From Ornithodoros turicata (lineage: Eukaryota; Arthropoda; Arachnida; Ixodida; Argasidae), in the NCBI RefSeq assembly GCF_037126465.1, contig NC_088209.1, positions 1 through 64,000 of the forward strand: a stretch of 64,000 bases of DNA, given 5' to 3'. Positions within the stretch are counted from its first letter, which is position 1; each line of letters begins with the position of its first letter. The notes beneath the pieces are model-generated. The model was not told where the DNA came from and did no database searches. It worked only from the letters and a program-made list of their open reading frames with translations. The translations under genes were made by a program, and so were the position numbers. Below, piece by piece: positions 24,041-37,297 of the stretch.

Positions 24041-24820
24041 ACTATGAACACATGTTCGGCGTAATTCGGCCCAATACCATCCGAAATTCCTGCAAGCCCA
24101 CCTCTGAAGTCACCTCCGAAGGTACGGTGCAACGTTCTACCGAGGAACCGCTAGGCGACGACGTCAACTCAACGCGGCTCCACTCATCGCAACGCCTGGC
24201 CGCAAAACACCGTGGTTGTACCCATCTAACCAGCTCACGTCGCAATGGTCCCACACTCCACGTCACGTCGCCACACGCTTCGTGATGGTACTCCTCGGGC
24301 TTCCACCAGCGGCACCTTCCCGAGCATCACGCTCCTGTACCGGTCGCGGTACGCCGCTGTCGACCGCCCCACACGCATCTGCTACGCTTGCGGTCCAAGA
24401 ACCCTGCCCGCCTCGCCTTCTCACCAGGCTTCCATACAAGACACTGGCAGCTCGTCCAGATGCGGTCAAGAGGCTCCGGGACCAACGTTCCACCGGGGAC
24501 ACGCACGGAGGCCACAGTGAATTTTACTCCCGGTCTCCCCGTGCTTCACGATGGTCCTCCCCGCAGTCTCCTTGGCGACAACACTACGAGCCCAGCGCTC
24601 ACGAACCGGTCGCGGTTCTGTCGCCCCTCTCTGAATTACTTCGGCATACCTGCCCTCACACCGCCCCTGGAACCCGCCCGGTCAGCGCTTGTCCGCACCA
24701 ACCACTCTGCTGCTACTGCGATTTCTGAACAAGTCGTCCCTGTACTACGTGTCGCCCGTCTTCCTCCACTTCATGTATCAACGCGGACCCCAACCGCTAG
24801 CTCTACACCGCTCCGCGTCT

Positions 24821-24833
24821 GAGGGGGGAGTGA
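24821..24833 (+). other. Polypurine tract
   Basis: GAGGGGGGAGTGA lies directly before the 3' LTR, the expected place for plus-strand priming. Confidence 0.75.
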
Positions 24834-25004
24834 TGTGGCGGCCCGTGTGTGATGACGAAGACGTGCCTCTGCTGCCACGCGCTACGGCGCTGGCACGGCA
24901 GTTCTACCGGCACCGTCCTAGCGTGAGGCCACGACCATCTGCCCGCTGGGACATTCCATCATCGCCGGTCAGGACTCATGTAGAGGGACACCACCTCCTC
25001 TACA
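24834..25004 (+). repeat. 3' LTR of miniature element
   Basis: 171 bp, about 98% identical to the 5' copy, TG...CA. The satellite continues directly after it. Confidence 0.88.
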
Positions 25005-28000
25005 AAAGTTCCTCAGGCAGCGACTGTTTTGCGATATACCGGGTACACGCGAACTTAGTCCGCACGTACAAAATAAAAATGATGACCTATAATTTGAAAA
25101 TAATGCCATATGTCGAAAGCATAAACATGCAAAGTTCCTCAGGCACCCACTGTTGCAGGAAATACCGCATACACGTACAAAATAAAAAGCATGTCGAAAT
25201 GTCGAAAGCGTAATCATGCAAAGTTCCTCAGGCACCCACTGTTGCACGAAATACCGCATACACGCGAGTTTAGTCCACACATACGAAATAAAAATTATCA
25301 CCTATAATTTGAAAATATTGCCATATGTGGAAAGCGAAAACATGCAAAGTTCCTCAGGCAGCCACTGCTGCGCGAAATACAGCATACACGTGTGTTTAGT
25401 CCGCACGTACAAAAAAAAATCTCGTATAATTTGAAAATAATGCCTTATGTCGAAATCATAAACATGCAAAGTTCCTTAGGCAGCCTCTCTTGTGCGAAAT
25501 ACCGCATACATGCGTGTTTATTCCGCACGTACAAAATAAAAAGAATCACCTATATGTTGAAAATAATGCCACATGTCGAAAGCATACAAATGCAAAGTTC
25601 CATAGGCAGTCTCTGTTGTGCGAAATACCGCATACACGCGTGTTTAGTCCGCACGTACAAAATAAAAAGAACCACCTATAATTTGAAAATAATGCCATAA
25701 GTCGAAAGCATAAACATGCAAAATTCCTGAGGCACCCACTGTTGCGCGAAATACCGCACACACACGTGTTTAGTCCGCACGTACGAAATAAAAACAATCA
25801 CCTATAATTTGAAAATATTGCCATATGTGGAAAGCATAAACATGCAAATTCCCTCAGGCAGCCACTGTTGAGCCAAATACCGCATACACGCATGTTTAGT
25901 CCGAACGTACAAAATAAAAAGAATCACCTATAATTTGAAAATAATGCCTTATGTCGAAAGCATAAACATGAAAAGTTCCTCTTGCAGCCACTGTTGCGCG
26001 AAATACAGCATACACGTGTGTTTAGTCCGCACGTACAAAAAAGAAAGAAAGAAAAAATCACCAATAATTTGAAAATAATGGCTTATGTCGAAAGCGTAAA
26101 CATGCAAAGTTCCTCAGGCAGCCACTGTTGCGTGAAATACCGCATACAGGCGTGTTTAGTCTGCATGTACAAAATAAAAATAATCACCTATAATTTGAAA
26201 ATAATGCCACATGCCGAAAGCATAATCATGCAAAGTTCCTCAGGCACCCACTGTTGCACGAAATACCGCATACACGCGAGTTTAGTCCGTACCTACAAAA
26301 TAAAAAGAACCACCTATCATTTGAAAATAATGCCATAAGTCGAAAGCATAAACATGCAAAATTCTTGAGGCACCCACTGTTGCGCGAAATACCGCATACA
26401 CGCGTGTTTAGTCCGCACGTACAAAATAAAAAGAATCACCTATAATTTGAAAATAATGCCTTATGTCCAAAGCATAAACATGCAAAGTTCCTCAGGCACC
26501 CACTGTTGCACGAAATACCCCATACCCGCGAGTTTAGTCAGAACGTACAAAATAAAAATAATCACCTATAATTTGAGAATAATGGCATATGTCGAAAGCG
26601 TAAATATGCAAAGTTCCTCAGGCAGCCACTGCTGCGCGAAATACAGCATACACGTGTGTTTAGTCCGCACGTACAAAAAAAATAATCTCCTATAATTTGA
26701 AAATAATGGCTTATGTCGAAAGCATAAACATGCAAAATTCTTGAGGCACCCACTGTTGCGCGAAATACCGCATACACACGTGTTTAGTCCGCACGTACGA
26801 AATAAAAAGAACAACCTATATTTTGAAAATAATGCCATATGTCGAAAGCATAAGCATGCAAATTTCCTCAGGCAGCCACTGTTGAGCCAAATACCGCATA
26901 CACGCGTGTTTAGTCCGCACGTACAAAATAAAAAGAATCACCTATAATTTGAAAATAATGCCTTATGTCCAAAGCATAAACATGCAAAGTTCCTCAGGCA
27001 CCCACTGTTGCACGAAATACCGCATACCCGCGAGTTTAGTCAGAACGTACAAAATAAAAATAATCACCTATAACTTGAGAATAATGGCATATGTCGAAAG
27101 CGTAAATATGCAAAGTTCCTTAGGCAGCCACTGCTGCGCGAAATACAGCATACACGTGTGTTTAGTCCGCACGTACAAAAAAAATAATCTCCTATAATTT
27201 GAAAATAATGGCTTATGTCGAAAGCATAAACATGCAAAGTTCCTTAGGCAGCCTCTGTTGTGCGAAATACCGCATACACGCGTGTTTAGTCCGCACGTAC
27301 AAAATAAAAAGAATCACCTATAATTTGAAAATAATGGCTTATGTCGAAAGCGTAAACATGCAAAGTTCTTCAGGCAGCCACTCTTGGGTGAAATACCACA
27401 TACACGCGTGTTTAGTCCGCATGTACAAAATAAAAATAGTCACATGTAATTTGAAAATAGTGCCGTATGTCGAAAGCATAATCATGTTCCTCAGGCAGCG
27501 ACTGTTTTGCGATATACTGGGTACACGCGAACTTAGTCCGCACGTACAAAATTAAAATGATGACCTATAATTTGAAAATAATGCCATATGTTGAAAGTAT
27601 AAACATGCAAAGTTACTCAGGCACCCACTGTTGCACGAAATACCGCATAAACGCGAGTTTAGTCCGCACGTACGAAAAAAGAACCACCTATATTTTGAAA
27701 ATAATGCCATATGTCGAAAGCATAAACATGCAAATTTCCTCAGGCAGCCACTGTTGAGCCAAATACCGCATACACGCGTGTTTAGTCCGCACGTACAAAA
27801 TAAAAAGAATCACCTATAATTTGAAAATAATGCCTTATGTCGAAAGCATAAACATGCAAAGTTCCTCAGGCACCCACTGTTGCACGGAATACCGCATACA
27901 CGCGAGTTTAGTCCGCACGTACAAAATAAAAATAATCAGACATAATTTGAGAATAATGGCATATGTCGAAAGCGTAAACATGCAAAGTTCCTCAGGCAGC

Positions 28001-31000
28001 CACTGCTGCGCGAAATACAGCATACACGTGTGTTTAGTCCGCACGTACAAAAAAAATAATCACCTATAATTTAAAAATAATGCCACATGTCGAAAGCATA
28101 CACATGCAAAGTTCCTTAGGCAGCCTCGGTTGTGCGAAATACCGCATACACGCGTGTTTAGTCCGCACTTACAAAATAAAAAGAACCACCTATAATTTGA
28201 AAATAATGCCATAAGTCGAAAGCATAAACATGCAAAATTCCTGAAGCACCGACTGTTGCGCGAAATACCGCACACACACGTGTTTAGTCCGCACGTACGA
28301 AATAAAAAGAACCACCTATATTTTGAAAATAATGCCATATGTCGAAAGCATAAACATGCAAATTTCCTCAGGCAGCCACTGTTGAGCCAAATACCGCATA
28401 CACGCGTGTTTAGTCCGCGCGTACAAAATAAAAAGAATCACCTATAATTTGAAAATAATGCCTTATGTCGAAAGCATAAACATGAAAAGTTCCTCTTGCA
28501 GCCACTGTTGCGCGAAATACAGCATACACGTGTGTTTAGTCCGCACGTACAAAAAAAGAAAGAAAGAAAGAATCACCTATAATTTGAATATAATGGCTTA
28601 TGTCGAAAGCGTAAACATGCAATGTTCCTCAGGCAGCCACTGTTGCATGAAATACCGCATACAGGCGTGTTTAGTCTGCATGTACAAAATAAAAAGAATC
28701 ACCTATAATTTGAAAACAATGCCACATGTCGAAAGCATAATCATGCAAAGTTCCTCAGGCAGCATCTGTTGCGCGAAATATCGCATACACGCGAGTTTAT
28801 TCCGCACGTACAAAATAAAAAGAATCAACAATACTTTGAAAATATTGCCATATGTGGAAAGCGTAAACATGCAAAGTTCCTCAGCCAGCCACTGCAGCAC
28901 GAAATACAGCATACACGCGTGTTTAGAAACACGTACAAAAAAAGAAAGAAAGAAAGAATCACCTATAATTTGAAAATACTGGCTTATGTCGAAAGCGTAA
29001 ACATGCGAAGTTCCTCCGGCAGCCACTGTTGCGTGAAATACCGCATACACGCGTGTATAGTCCGCACGTACAAAATAAAAATAATCACAAATCATTTGAA
29101 AATAATGCCGTATGTCGAAAGCATAATCATGAAAGTTCCTCAGGCAGCGACTGTTTTGCGATATACCGGGTACACGCGAACTTAGTCCGCACGTACAAAA
29201 TAAAAATGATGACCTATAATTTGAAAATAATGCCATATATCGAAAGCACAAACATGCAAAGTTCATCAGGCAGCCTCTGTTGTGCGAAATACCGCATACA
29301 CTCGTGTTTAGTCCGCACCTACAAAATAAAAAGAACGACCTATCATATGAAAATAATGCCATAAGTCGAAAGCATAAACATGCAAAATTCCTGAGGCACC
29401 CACTGTTGCGCGAAATACCGCATACACGCGTGTTTAGTCCGCACGTACGAAATAAAAAGAACCACCGATATTTTGAAAATAATGCCATATGTCGAAAGCA
29501 TAATCATGCAAAATTCCTCAGGCACCCACAGTTGCACAAAATACCGCATCCACGCGAGTTTAGTCCGCACGTCCAAAATAAAAATAATCACCTATAATTT
29601 GAGAATAATGGCATATGTCGAAAGCGTAAACATGCAAAGTTCCTCAGGCAGCCACTGCTGCGCGAAATACAGCATACGCGTGTGTTTAGTCCGCACGTAC
29701 AAAATAAAAAGAATCACCTATAATTTGAAAATAATGCCTTATGTCGAAAGCATAAACATGAAAAGTTCCTCCTGCAGCCTCTGTTGTGCGAAATACCGCA
29801 TACACGCGTGTTTAGTCCGCACGTACAAAATAAAAAGAATCACCTATATGTTGAAAATAATGTCACATGTCGAAAGCATACACATGCAAAGTTCCTGAGG
29901 CACCCACTGTTGCGCGAAATACCGCATACACGCGTGTTTTGTCCGCACGTACGAAATAAAAAGAACCACCTCTATTTTGAAAATAATGCCATATCTCGAA
30001 AGCATAAACATGCAAATTTCCTCAGGCAGCCACTGTTGAGTCAAATACCGCATACACGCGTGTTTAGTCCGCACGTACAAAATAAAAAGAATCACCTATA
30101 ATTTGAAAATAATGCCTTATGTCGAAAGCATAAACATGAAAAGTTCCTCTTGCAGCCACTGTTGCGCGAAATACAGCATACACGTGTGTTTAGACCGCAC
30201 GTACAAAAAAAGGAAGAAAGAAAAAATCACCTATAATTTGAAAATAATGGCTTATGTCGAAAGCGTAAATATGCAAAGTTCCTCAGGCAGCCACTGTTGC
30301 GTGAAATACCGCATACAGGCGTGTTTAGTCTGCATGTACAAAATAAAAAGAATCACCTATAATTTGAAAATAATGCCACATGTCGAAAGCATAATCATGC
30401 AAAGTTCCTCAGGCACCCACTGTTGCACGAAATACCGCATACACGCGAGTTTAGTCCGCACCTACAAAATAAAAAGAACCACCTATCATTTGAAAATAAT
30501 GCCATAAGTCGAAAGCATAAACATGCAAAATTCTTGAGGCACCCACTGTTGCACGAAATACCGCATACACACGTGTTTAGTCCGCACGTACGAAATAAAA
30601 AGAACCACATATATTTTGAAAATAATGCCATATGTCGAAAGCATAAACATGCAAATTTCCTCAGGCAGCCACTGTTGAGCCAAATACCGCATACACGCGT
30701 GTTTAGTCCGCACGTACAAAATAAAAAGGATCACCTATAATTTGAAAATAATGCCTTATGTCGAAAGCATAAACATGCAAAAGTTCCTCAGGCACCCCCT
30801 GTTGCACGAAATACCGCATACACGCGAGTTTAGTCCGCACGTACAAAATAAAAATAATCACCTATAATTTGAGAATAATGGCATATGTCGAAAGCATAAA
30901 CATGAAAGGTTCCTCTTGCAGCCACTGTTGCGCGAAATACAGCATACACGTGTGTTTAGTCCGCACGTACAAAAAAAGAAAGAAAGAAAAAATCACCTAT

Positions 31001-34000
31001 AATTTGAAAATAATGGCTTATGTCGAAAGCGTAAACATGCAAAGTTCCTCAGGCAGCCACTGTTGCGTGAAATACCGCATACAGGCGTGTTTAGTCTGCA
31101 TGTACAAAATAAAAAGGATCACCTATAATTTGAAAATAATGCCATATGTCGAAAGCATAAACATGCAAAGTTCCTCAGGCACCCACTGTTGCGCGAAATA
31201 CCGCACACACGCGAGTTTAGTCCGCACGTACAAGACAAAAAGAATCACCTATAATTTGAGAATAATGGCATATGTCGAAAGCATAAACATGCAAAGTTCC
31301 TCTTGCAGCCACTGTTGCGCGAAATACAGCATACACGTGTGTTTAGTCCGCACGTACAAAATAGAAAGAATCACCTATAATTTGAAAATAATGCCTTATG
31401 TCGAAAGCATAAACATGAAAAGTTCCTCTTGCAGCCACTGTTGCGCGAAATACAGCATACACGTGTGTTTAGTCCGCACGTACAAAAAAAGAAAGAAAGA
31501 AAAAAATCACCTATAATTTGAAAATAATGGCTTATGTCGAAAGCGTAAACATGCAAAGTTCCTCAGGCACCCACTGTTGCACGAAATACCGCATACACGC
31601 GAGTTTAGTCCGCACCTACAAAATAAAAAGAGCCACCTATCATTTGAAAATAATGCCATAAGTCGAAAACATAAACAGGCAAAATTCTTGAGGCACCCAC
31701 TGTTGCGCGAAATACCGCATACACACGTGTTTAGTCCGCACGTACGAAATAAAAAGAACCACCTATATTTTGAAAATAATGCCATATGTCGAAAGCATAA
31801 ACATGCAAATTTCCTCAGGCAGCCACTGTTGCACGAAATACCGCATACACGCGAGTTTAGTCCGCACCTACAAAATAAAAAGAACCACCTATCATTTGAA
31901 AATAATGCCATATGTCGAAAGCATAAACATGCAAAATTCTTGAGGCACCCACTGTTGCGCGAAATACCGCATACACACGTGTTTAGTCCGCACGTACGAA
32001 ATAAAAAGAACCACATATATTTTGAAAATAATGCCATATGTCGAAAGCATAAACATGCAAATTTCCTCAGGCAGTCACTGTTGAGCCAAATACCGCATAC
32101 ACGCGTGTTTAGTCCGCACGTACAAAATAAAAAGGATCACCTATAATTTGAAAATAATGCCTTATGTCGAAAGCATAAACATGCAAAGTTCCTCAGGCAC
32201 CCCCTGTTGCACAAAATACCGCATACACGCGAGTTTAGTCCGCACGTACAAAATAAAAATAATCACCTATAATTTGAGAATATGGCATATGTCGAAAGCA
32301 TAAACATGCAAAATTCCTGAGGCACCCACTGTTGAGCCAAATACCGCATACACGCGTGTTTAGCCCGCACGTACAAAAAAAAAGGATCACCTATAATTTG
32401 AAAATAATGCCTTATGTCGAAAGCATAAACATGCAAAGTTCCTGAGGCACCCACTGTTGCACAAAATACCGCATCCACGCGAGTTTAGTCCGCACGTACA
32501 AAATAAAAAGGATCACCTATAATTTGAAAATAATGCCTTATGTCGAAAGCATAAACATGCAAAGTTCCTCAGGCACCCCCTGTTGCACAAAATACCGCAT
32601 CCACGCGAGTTTAGTCCGCACCTACATAATAAAAATAATCACCTATAATTTGAGAATAATGCCATATGTCGAAAGCATAAACATGCAAAGTTCCTCAGGC
32701 ACCCCCTGTTGCACAAAATACCGCATCCACGCGAGTTTAGTCCGCACCTACATAATAAAAATAATCACCTATAATTTGAGAATAATGGCATATGTCGAAA
32801 GCATAAACATGCAAATTTCCTCAGGCAGCCACTCCTGCGCGAAATACAGCGTACGCGTGTGTTTAGTCCGCACGTACAAAATAAAAAGAACCACCTATAA
32901 TTTGAAAATAATGCCTTATGTCGAAAGCATAAACATGAAAAGTTCCTCTTGCAGCCACTGTTGCGCGAAATACAGCATACACGTGTGTTTAGTCCGCACG
33001 TACAAAAAAAGAAAGAAAGAAAAAATCACCTATAATTTGAAAATAATGGCTTATGTCGAAAGCGTAAACATGCAAAGTTCCTCAGGCAGCCACTGTTGCG
33101 TGAAATACCGCATACAGGCGTGTTTAGTCTGCATGTACAAAATAAAAAGAATCACATATAAGTTGAAAATAATGCCACATGTTGAAAGCATAATCATGCA
33201 AAGTTCCTCAGGCACCCGCTGTTGCACGAAATACCGCATACACGCGAGTTTAGTCCGCACCTACAAAATAAAAAGAGCCACCTATCATTTGAAAATAATG
33301 CCATAAGTCGAAAACATAAACAGGCAAAATTCTTGAGGCACCCACTGTTGCGCGAAATACCGCATACACACGTGTTTAGTCCGCACGTACGAATTAAAAA
33401 GAACCACCTATATTTTGAAAATAATGCCATATGTCGAAAGCATAGACATGCAAATTTCCTCAGGCAGCCACTGTTGAGCTAAATACCGCATACACGCGTG
33501 TTGAGTCCGCACGTACAAAATAAAAAGAATCACCTATAATTTGAAAATAATGCATTATGTCGAAAGCATAAACATGCAAAGTTCCGCAGGCACCCACTGT
33601 TGCACGAAATACCGCATACACGCGAGTTTAGTCCGCACGTACAAAATAAAAATAATCACCTATAATTTGAGAATAATGGCATATGTCGAAAGCATAAACA
33701 TGCAAATTTCCTCAGGCAGCCACTGTTGAGCTAAATACCGCATACACGCGTGTTGAGTCCGCACGTACAAAATAAAAAGAATCACCTATAATTTGAAAAT
33801 AATGCCTTATGTCGAAAGCGCAAACATGCAAAGTTCCTCAGGCAGCCACTGCTCCGCGAAATACAGCATACACGTGTGTTTAGTCCGCACGTACAAAAAA
33901 TAATATCCTATAATTTGAAAATAATGGCTTATGTCGAAAGCATAAACATGCAAAGTTCCTTAGGCAGCCTCTGTTGTGCGAAATACCGCATACACGCGTG

Positions 34001-36978
34001 TTTAGTCCGCACGTACAAAAAATAATATCCTATAATTTGAAAATAATGCCATAAGTCGAAAGCATAAACATGCAAAATTCCTGAGGCACCCACTGTTGCG
34101 CGAAATACCGCACACACACGTGTTTAGTCCGCACGCACGAAATAAAAAGAACCACCTATAATTTTAAAATAATGCCATATGTCGAAAGCATAAACATGCA
34201 AATTTCCTCAGGCAGCCACTGTTGAGTCAAATACCGCATACACGCGTGTTTAGTCCGCACGTACAAAATAAAAAGAATCACCTATATTTGAAAATAATGC
34301 CTTATGTCGAAAGCATAAACATGAAAAGTTCCTCTTGCAGCCACTGTTGCGCGAAATACAGCATACACGAGTGTTTAGTCCGCACGTACAAAAAAAGAAA
34401 GAAAGAATCACCTATATGTTGAAAATAATGCCACATGTCGAAAGCATACACATGCAAAGTTCCTTAGGCAGCCTCTGTTGTGCGAAATACCGCATACACG
34501 CGTGTTTAGTCCGCACCTACAAAATAAAAAGAACCACCTATCATTTGAAAATAATGCCATAAGTCGAAAGCATAAACATGCAAAGTTCCTCAGGCAGCCA
34601 CTGTTGAGCCAAATACCGCATACACGCGTGTTTAGTCCGCATGTACAAAATAAAAAGAATCACCTATAGTATGAAAGTAATGCCATATGTCGAAAGCATA
34701 AACATGCAAATTTCCTCAGGCAGCCACTGTTGAGCTAAATACCGCATACACGCGTGTTGAGTCCGCACGTACAAAATAAAAAGAATCACCTATAATTTGA
34801 AAATAATGCCTTATGTCGAAAGCATAAACATGCAAAGTTCCGCAGGCACCCACTGTTGCACGAAATACCGCATACACGCGAGTTTAGTCCGCACGTACAA
34901 AATAAAAATAATCACCTATAATTTGAGAATAATGGCATATGTCGAAAGCATAAACATGCAAATTTCCTCAGGCAGCCACTGTTGAGCTAAATACCGCATA
35001 CACGCGTGTTGAGTCCGCACGTACAAAATAAAAAGAATCACCTATATTTGAAAATAATGCCTTATGTCGAAAGCATAAACATGAAAAGTTCCCCAGGCAG
35101 CCACTGTTGCGTGAAATACCGCATACAGGCGTGTTTAGTCGGCATGTACAAAATAAAAAGAATCACATATAATTTGAAAATAATGCCACATGTTGAAAGC
35201 ATAATCATGCAAAGTTCCTCAGGCACCCGCTGTTGCACGAAATACCGCATACACGCGAGTTTAGTCCGCACCTACAAAATAAAAAGAGCCACCTATCATT
35301 TGAAAATAATGCCATAAGTCGAAAACATAAACAGGCAAAATTCTTGAGGCACCCACTGTTGCGCGAAATACCGCATACACACGTGTTTAGTCCGCACGTA
35401 CGAAATAAAAAGAACCACCTATATTTTGAAAATAATGCCATATGTCGAAAGCATAAACATGCAAATTTCCTCAGGCAGCCACTGTTGAGCTAAATACCGC
35501 ATACACGCGTGTTGAGTCCGCACGTACAAAATAAAAAGAATCACCTATAATTTGAAAATAATGCCTTATGTCGAAAGCATAAACATGCAAAGTTCCGCAG
35601 GCACCCACTGTTGCACGAAATACCGCATACACGCGAGTTTAGTCCGCACGTACAAAATAAAAATAATCACCTATAATTTGAGAATAATGGCATATGTCGA
35701 AAGCATAAACATGCAAATTTCCTCAGGCAGCCACTGTTGAGCTAAATACCGCATACACGCGTGTTGAGTCCGCACGTACAAAATAAAAAGAATCACCTAT
35801 AATTTGAAAATAATGCCTTATGTCGAAAGCGCAAACATGCAAAGTTCCTCAGGCAGCCACTGCTGCGCGAAATACAGCATACACGTGTGTTTAGTCCGCA
35901 CGTACAAAAAATAGTATCCTATAATTTGAAAATAATGGCTTATGTCGAAAGCATAAACATGCAAAGTTCCTTAGGCAGCCTCTGTTGTGCGAAATACCGC
36001 ATACACGCGTGTTTAGTCCGCACGTACAAAAAATAATATCCTATAATTTGAAAATAATGCCATAAGTCGAAAGCATAAACATGCAAAATTCCTGAGGCAC
36101 CCACTGTTGCGCGAAATACCGCACACACACGTGTTTAGTCCGCACGCACGAAATAAAAAGAACCACCTATAATTTTAAAATAATGCCATATGTCGAAAGC
36201 ATAAACATGCAAATTTCCTCAGGCAGCCACTGTTGAGCCAAATACCGCATACACGCGTGTTTAGTCCGCACGTACAAAATAAAAAGAATCACCTATATTT
36301 GAAAATAATGCCTTATGTCGAAAGCATAAACATGAAAAGTTCCTCTTGCAGCCACTGTTGCGCGAAATACAGCATACACGAGTGTTTAGTCCGCACGTAC
36401 AAAAAAAGAAAGAAAGAATCACCTATATGTTGAAAATAATGCCACATGTCGAAAGCATACACATGCAAAGTTCCTTAGGCAGCCTCTGTTGTGCGAAATA
36501 CCGCATACACGCGTGTTTAGTCCGCACCTACAAAATAAAAAGAACCACCTATCATTTGAAAATAATGCCATAAGTCGAAAGCATAAACATGCAAAATTCC
36601 TGAGGCACCCACTGTTGCGCGAAATACCGCATACACGCGTGTTTAGTCCGCACGTACGAAATAAAAAGAACCACCTATATTTTGAAAGTAATGCCATATG
36701 TCGAAAGCATAAACATGCAAATTTCCTCAGGCAGCCACTGTTGAGCCAAATACCGCATACACGCGTGTTTAGTCCGCATGTACAAAATAAAAAGAATCAC
36801 CTATAATTTGAAAATAATGCCCTATGTCGAAAGCATAAACATGCAAAGTTCCTCAGGCACCCACTGTTGCACGAAATACCGCATACACGCGAGTTTAGTC
36901 CGCACGTACAAAATAAAAAGAACCACCTATAATTTGAAAATAATGCCATAAGTCGAAAGCATAAACATGCAAAATTCG
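25005..36978. repeat. 126-bp tandem satellite, block 2b
   Basis: The satellite continues for about 12 kb with many subtypes. Monomers with an inserted GAAAGAAAG run recur irregularly (near 26044, 28556, 28940, 30205, 30976, 31492, 33007, 34392 and 36403). Adjacent near-identical monomer pairs also occur, for example 32540-32665 and 32666-32790. The array ends abruptly within a monomer at about 36978 and gives way to unique sequence starting GTAGTAGGTGCC. Confidence 0.97.
33080..36591. repeat. 16-mer higher-order repeat (~2011-bp offset)
   Basis: About 1.5 kb at 33080-34580 is repeated at 35091-36591 with an offset of 2011 bp (about 16 monomers). Shared private variants include TTGAGCTAAATACCGC, GTGTTGAGTCCGC and TTCCGCAGGCACC. 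A further partial copy at about 34690-35046 matches 33434-33790 with an offset near 1256 bp (ten monomers). Nested offsets suggest unequal exchange in recent time. Confidence 0.82.
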
Positions 36979-37022
36979 TAGTAGGTGCCAATTGAAACAG
37001 GACAACTTGTGCCTTTCATGTT

Positions 37023-37297
37023 GCTACATTTGCAAGTGTTCTTGACGGTCAATACATCCTTGCTCATATTCGGACTCTCCCGGGACTAGTCCATGCCTTG
37101 AGATACTGGCCAGCAGTTTGGGCATTCCGCCGTCTCCGCGTAAAGAGCTTCAAGTCATTTGAAACTGTACGTGTTACTTTTCTCTCTGAAGTCGTATGTT
37201 AAACGTTATAGCAGTTTATGGGGACTACAGGTTATATCTAATCGGAGCCTCTTTACGCAAGGATGTATTGACTGTCAAGAACACTCGCAAGTGTAGC
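37023..37297. repeat. Foldback repeat with 41-bp arms
   Basis: GCTACATTTGCAAGTGTTCT... (37023-37063) pairs with 37257-37297 with about four mismatches in 41 bp. The 193-bp loop is unique. It could be a MITE-like element; no clear target duplication was found. Confidence 0.7.

Larger units (their letters stand above)
23856..25004 (+). mobile_element. Miniature LTR retrotransposon (TRIM-like)
   Basis: A 1149-bp insertion in the satellite with ~171-bp direct terminal repeats that start TGTGGCGG and end CTCTACA. The first repeat is followed after two bases by TGGTGACCCGA, a primer-binding-site-like sequence. The second is preceded by a polypurine tract. The ~806-bp interior has no frame resembling gag or pol; its longest frames (up to 170 codons, in several overlapping frames) are proline/arginine-rich and unrecognised. 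It would need another element for movement. A clean target duplication is not visible: the left flank reads CATGAAGA and the right flank AAAGTTCC, where an intact monomer has CATGAAAGTTCC. Confidence 0.85.

Noticed and set aside
24216..24822. Overlapping frames of 144-170 codons in the miniature LTR element as gag
   Set aside because: Two overlapping Pro/Ser/Arg-rich frames of similar length in G+C-rich DNA, with no capsid pattern or zinc knuckle.
1..36978. Long repetitive open frames (60-261 codons) on both strands of the satellite as genes
   Set aside because: They come from a 126-bp period without stops in some frames; they occur on both strands, break at every indel, and have no start, splice or promoter context.
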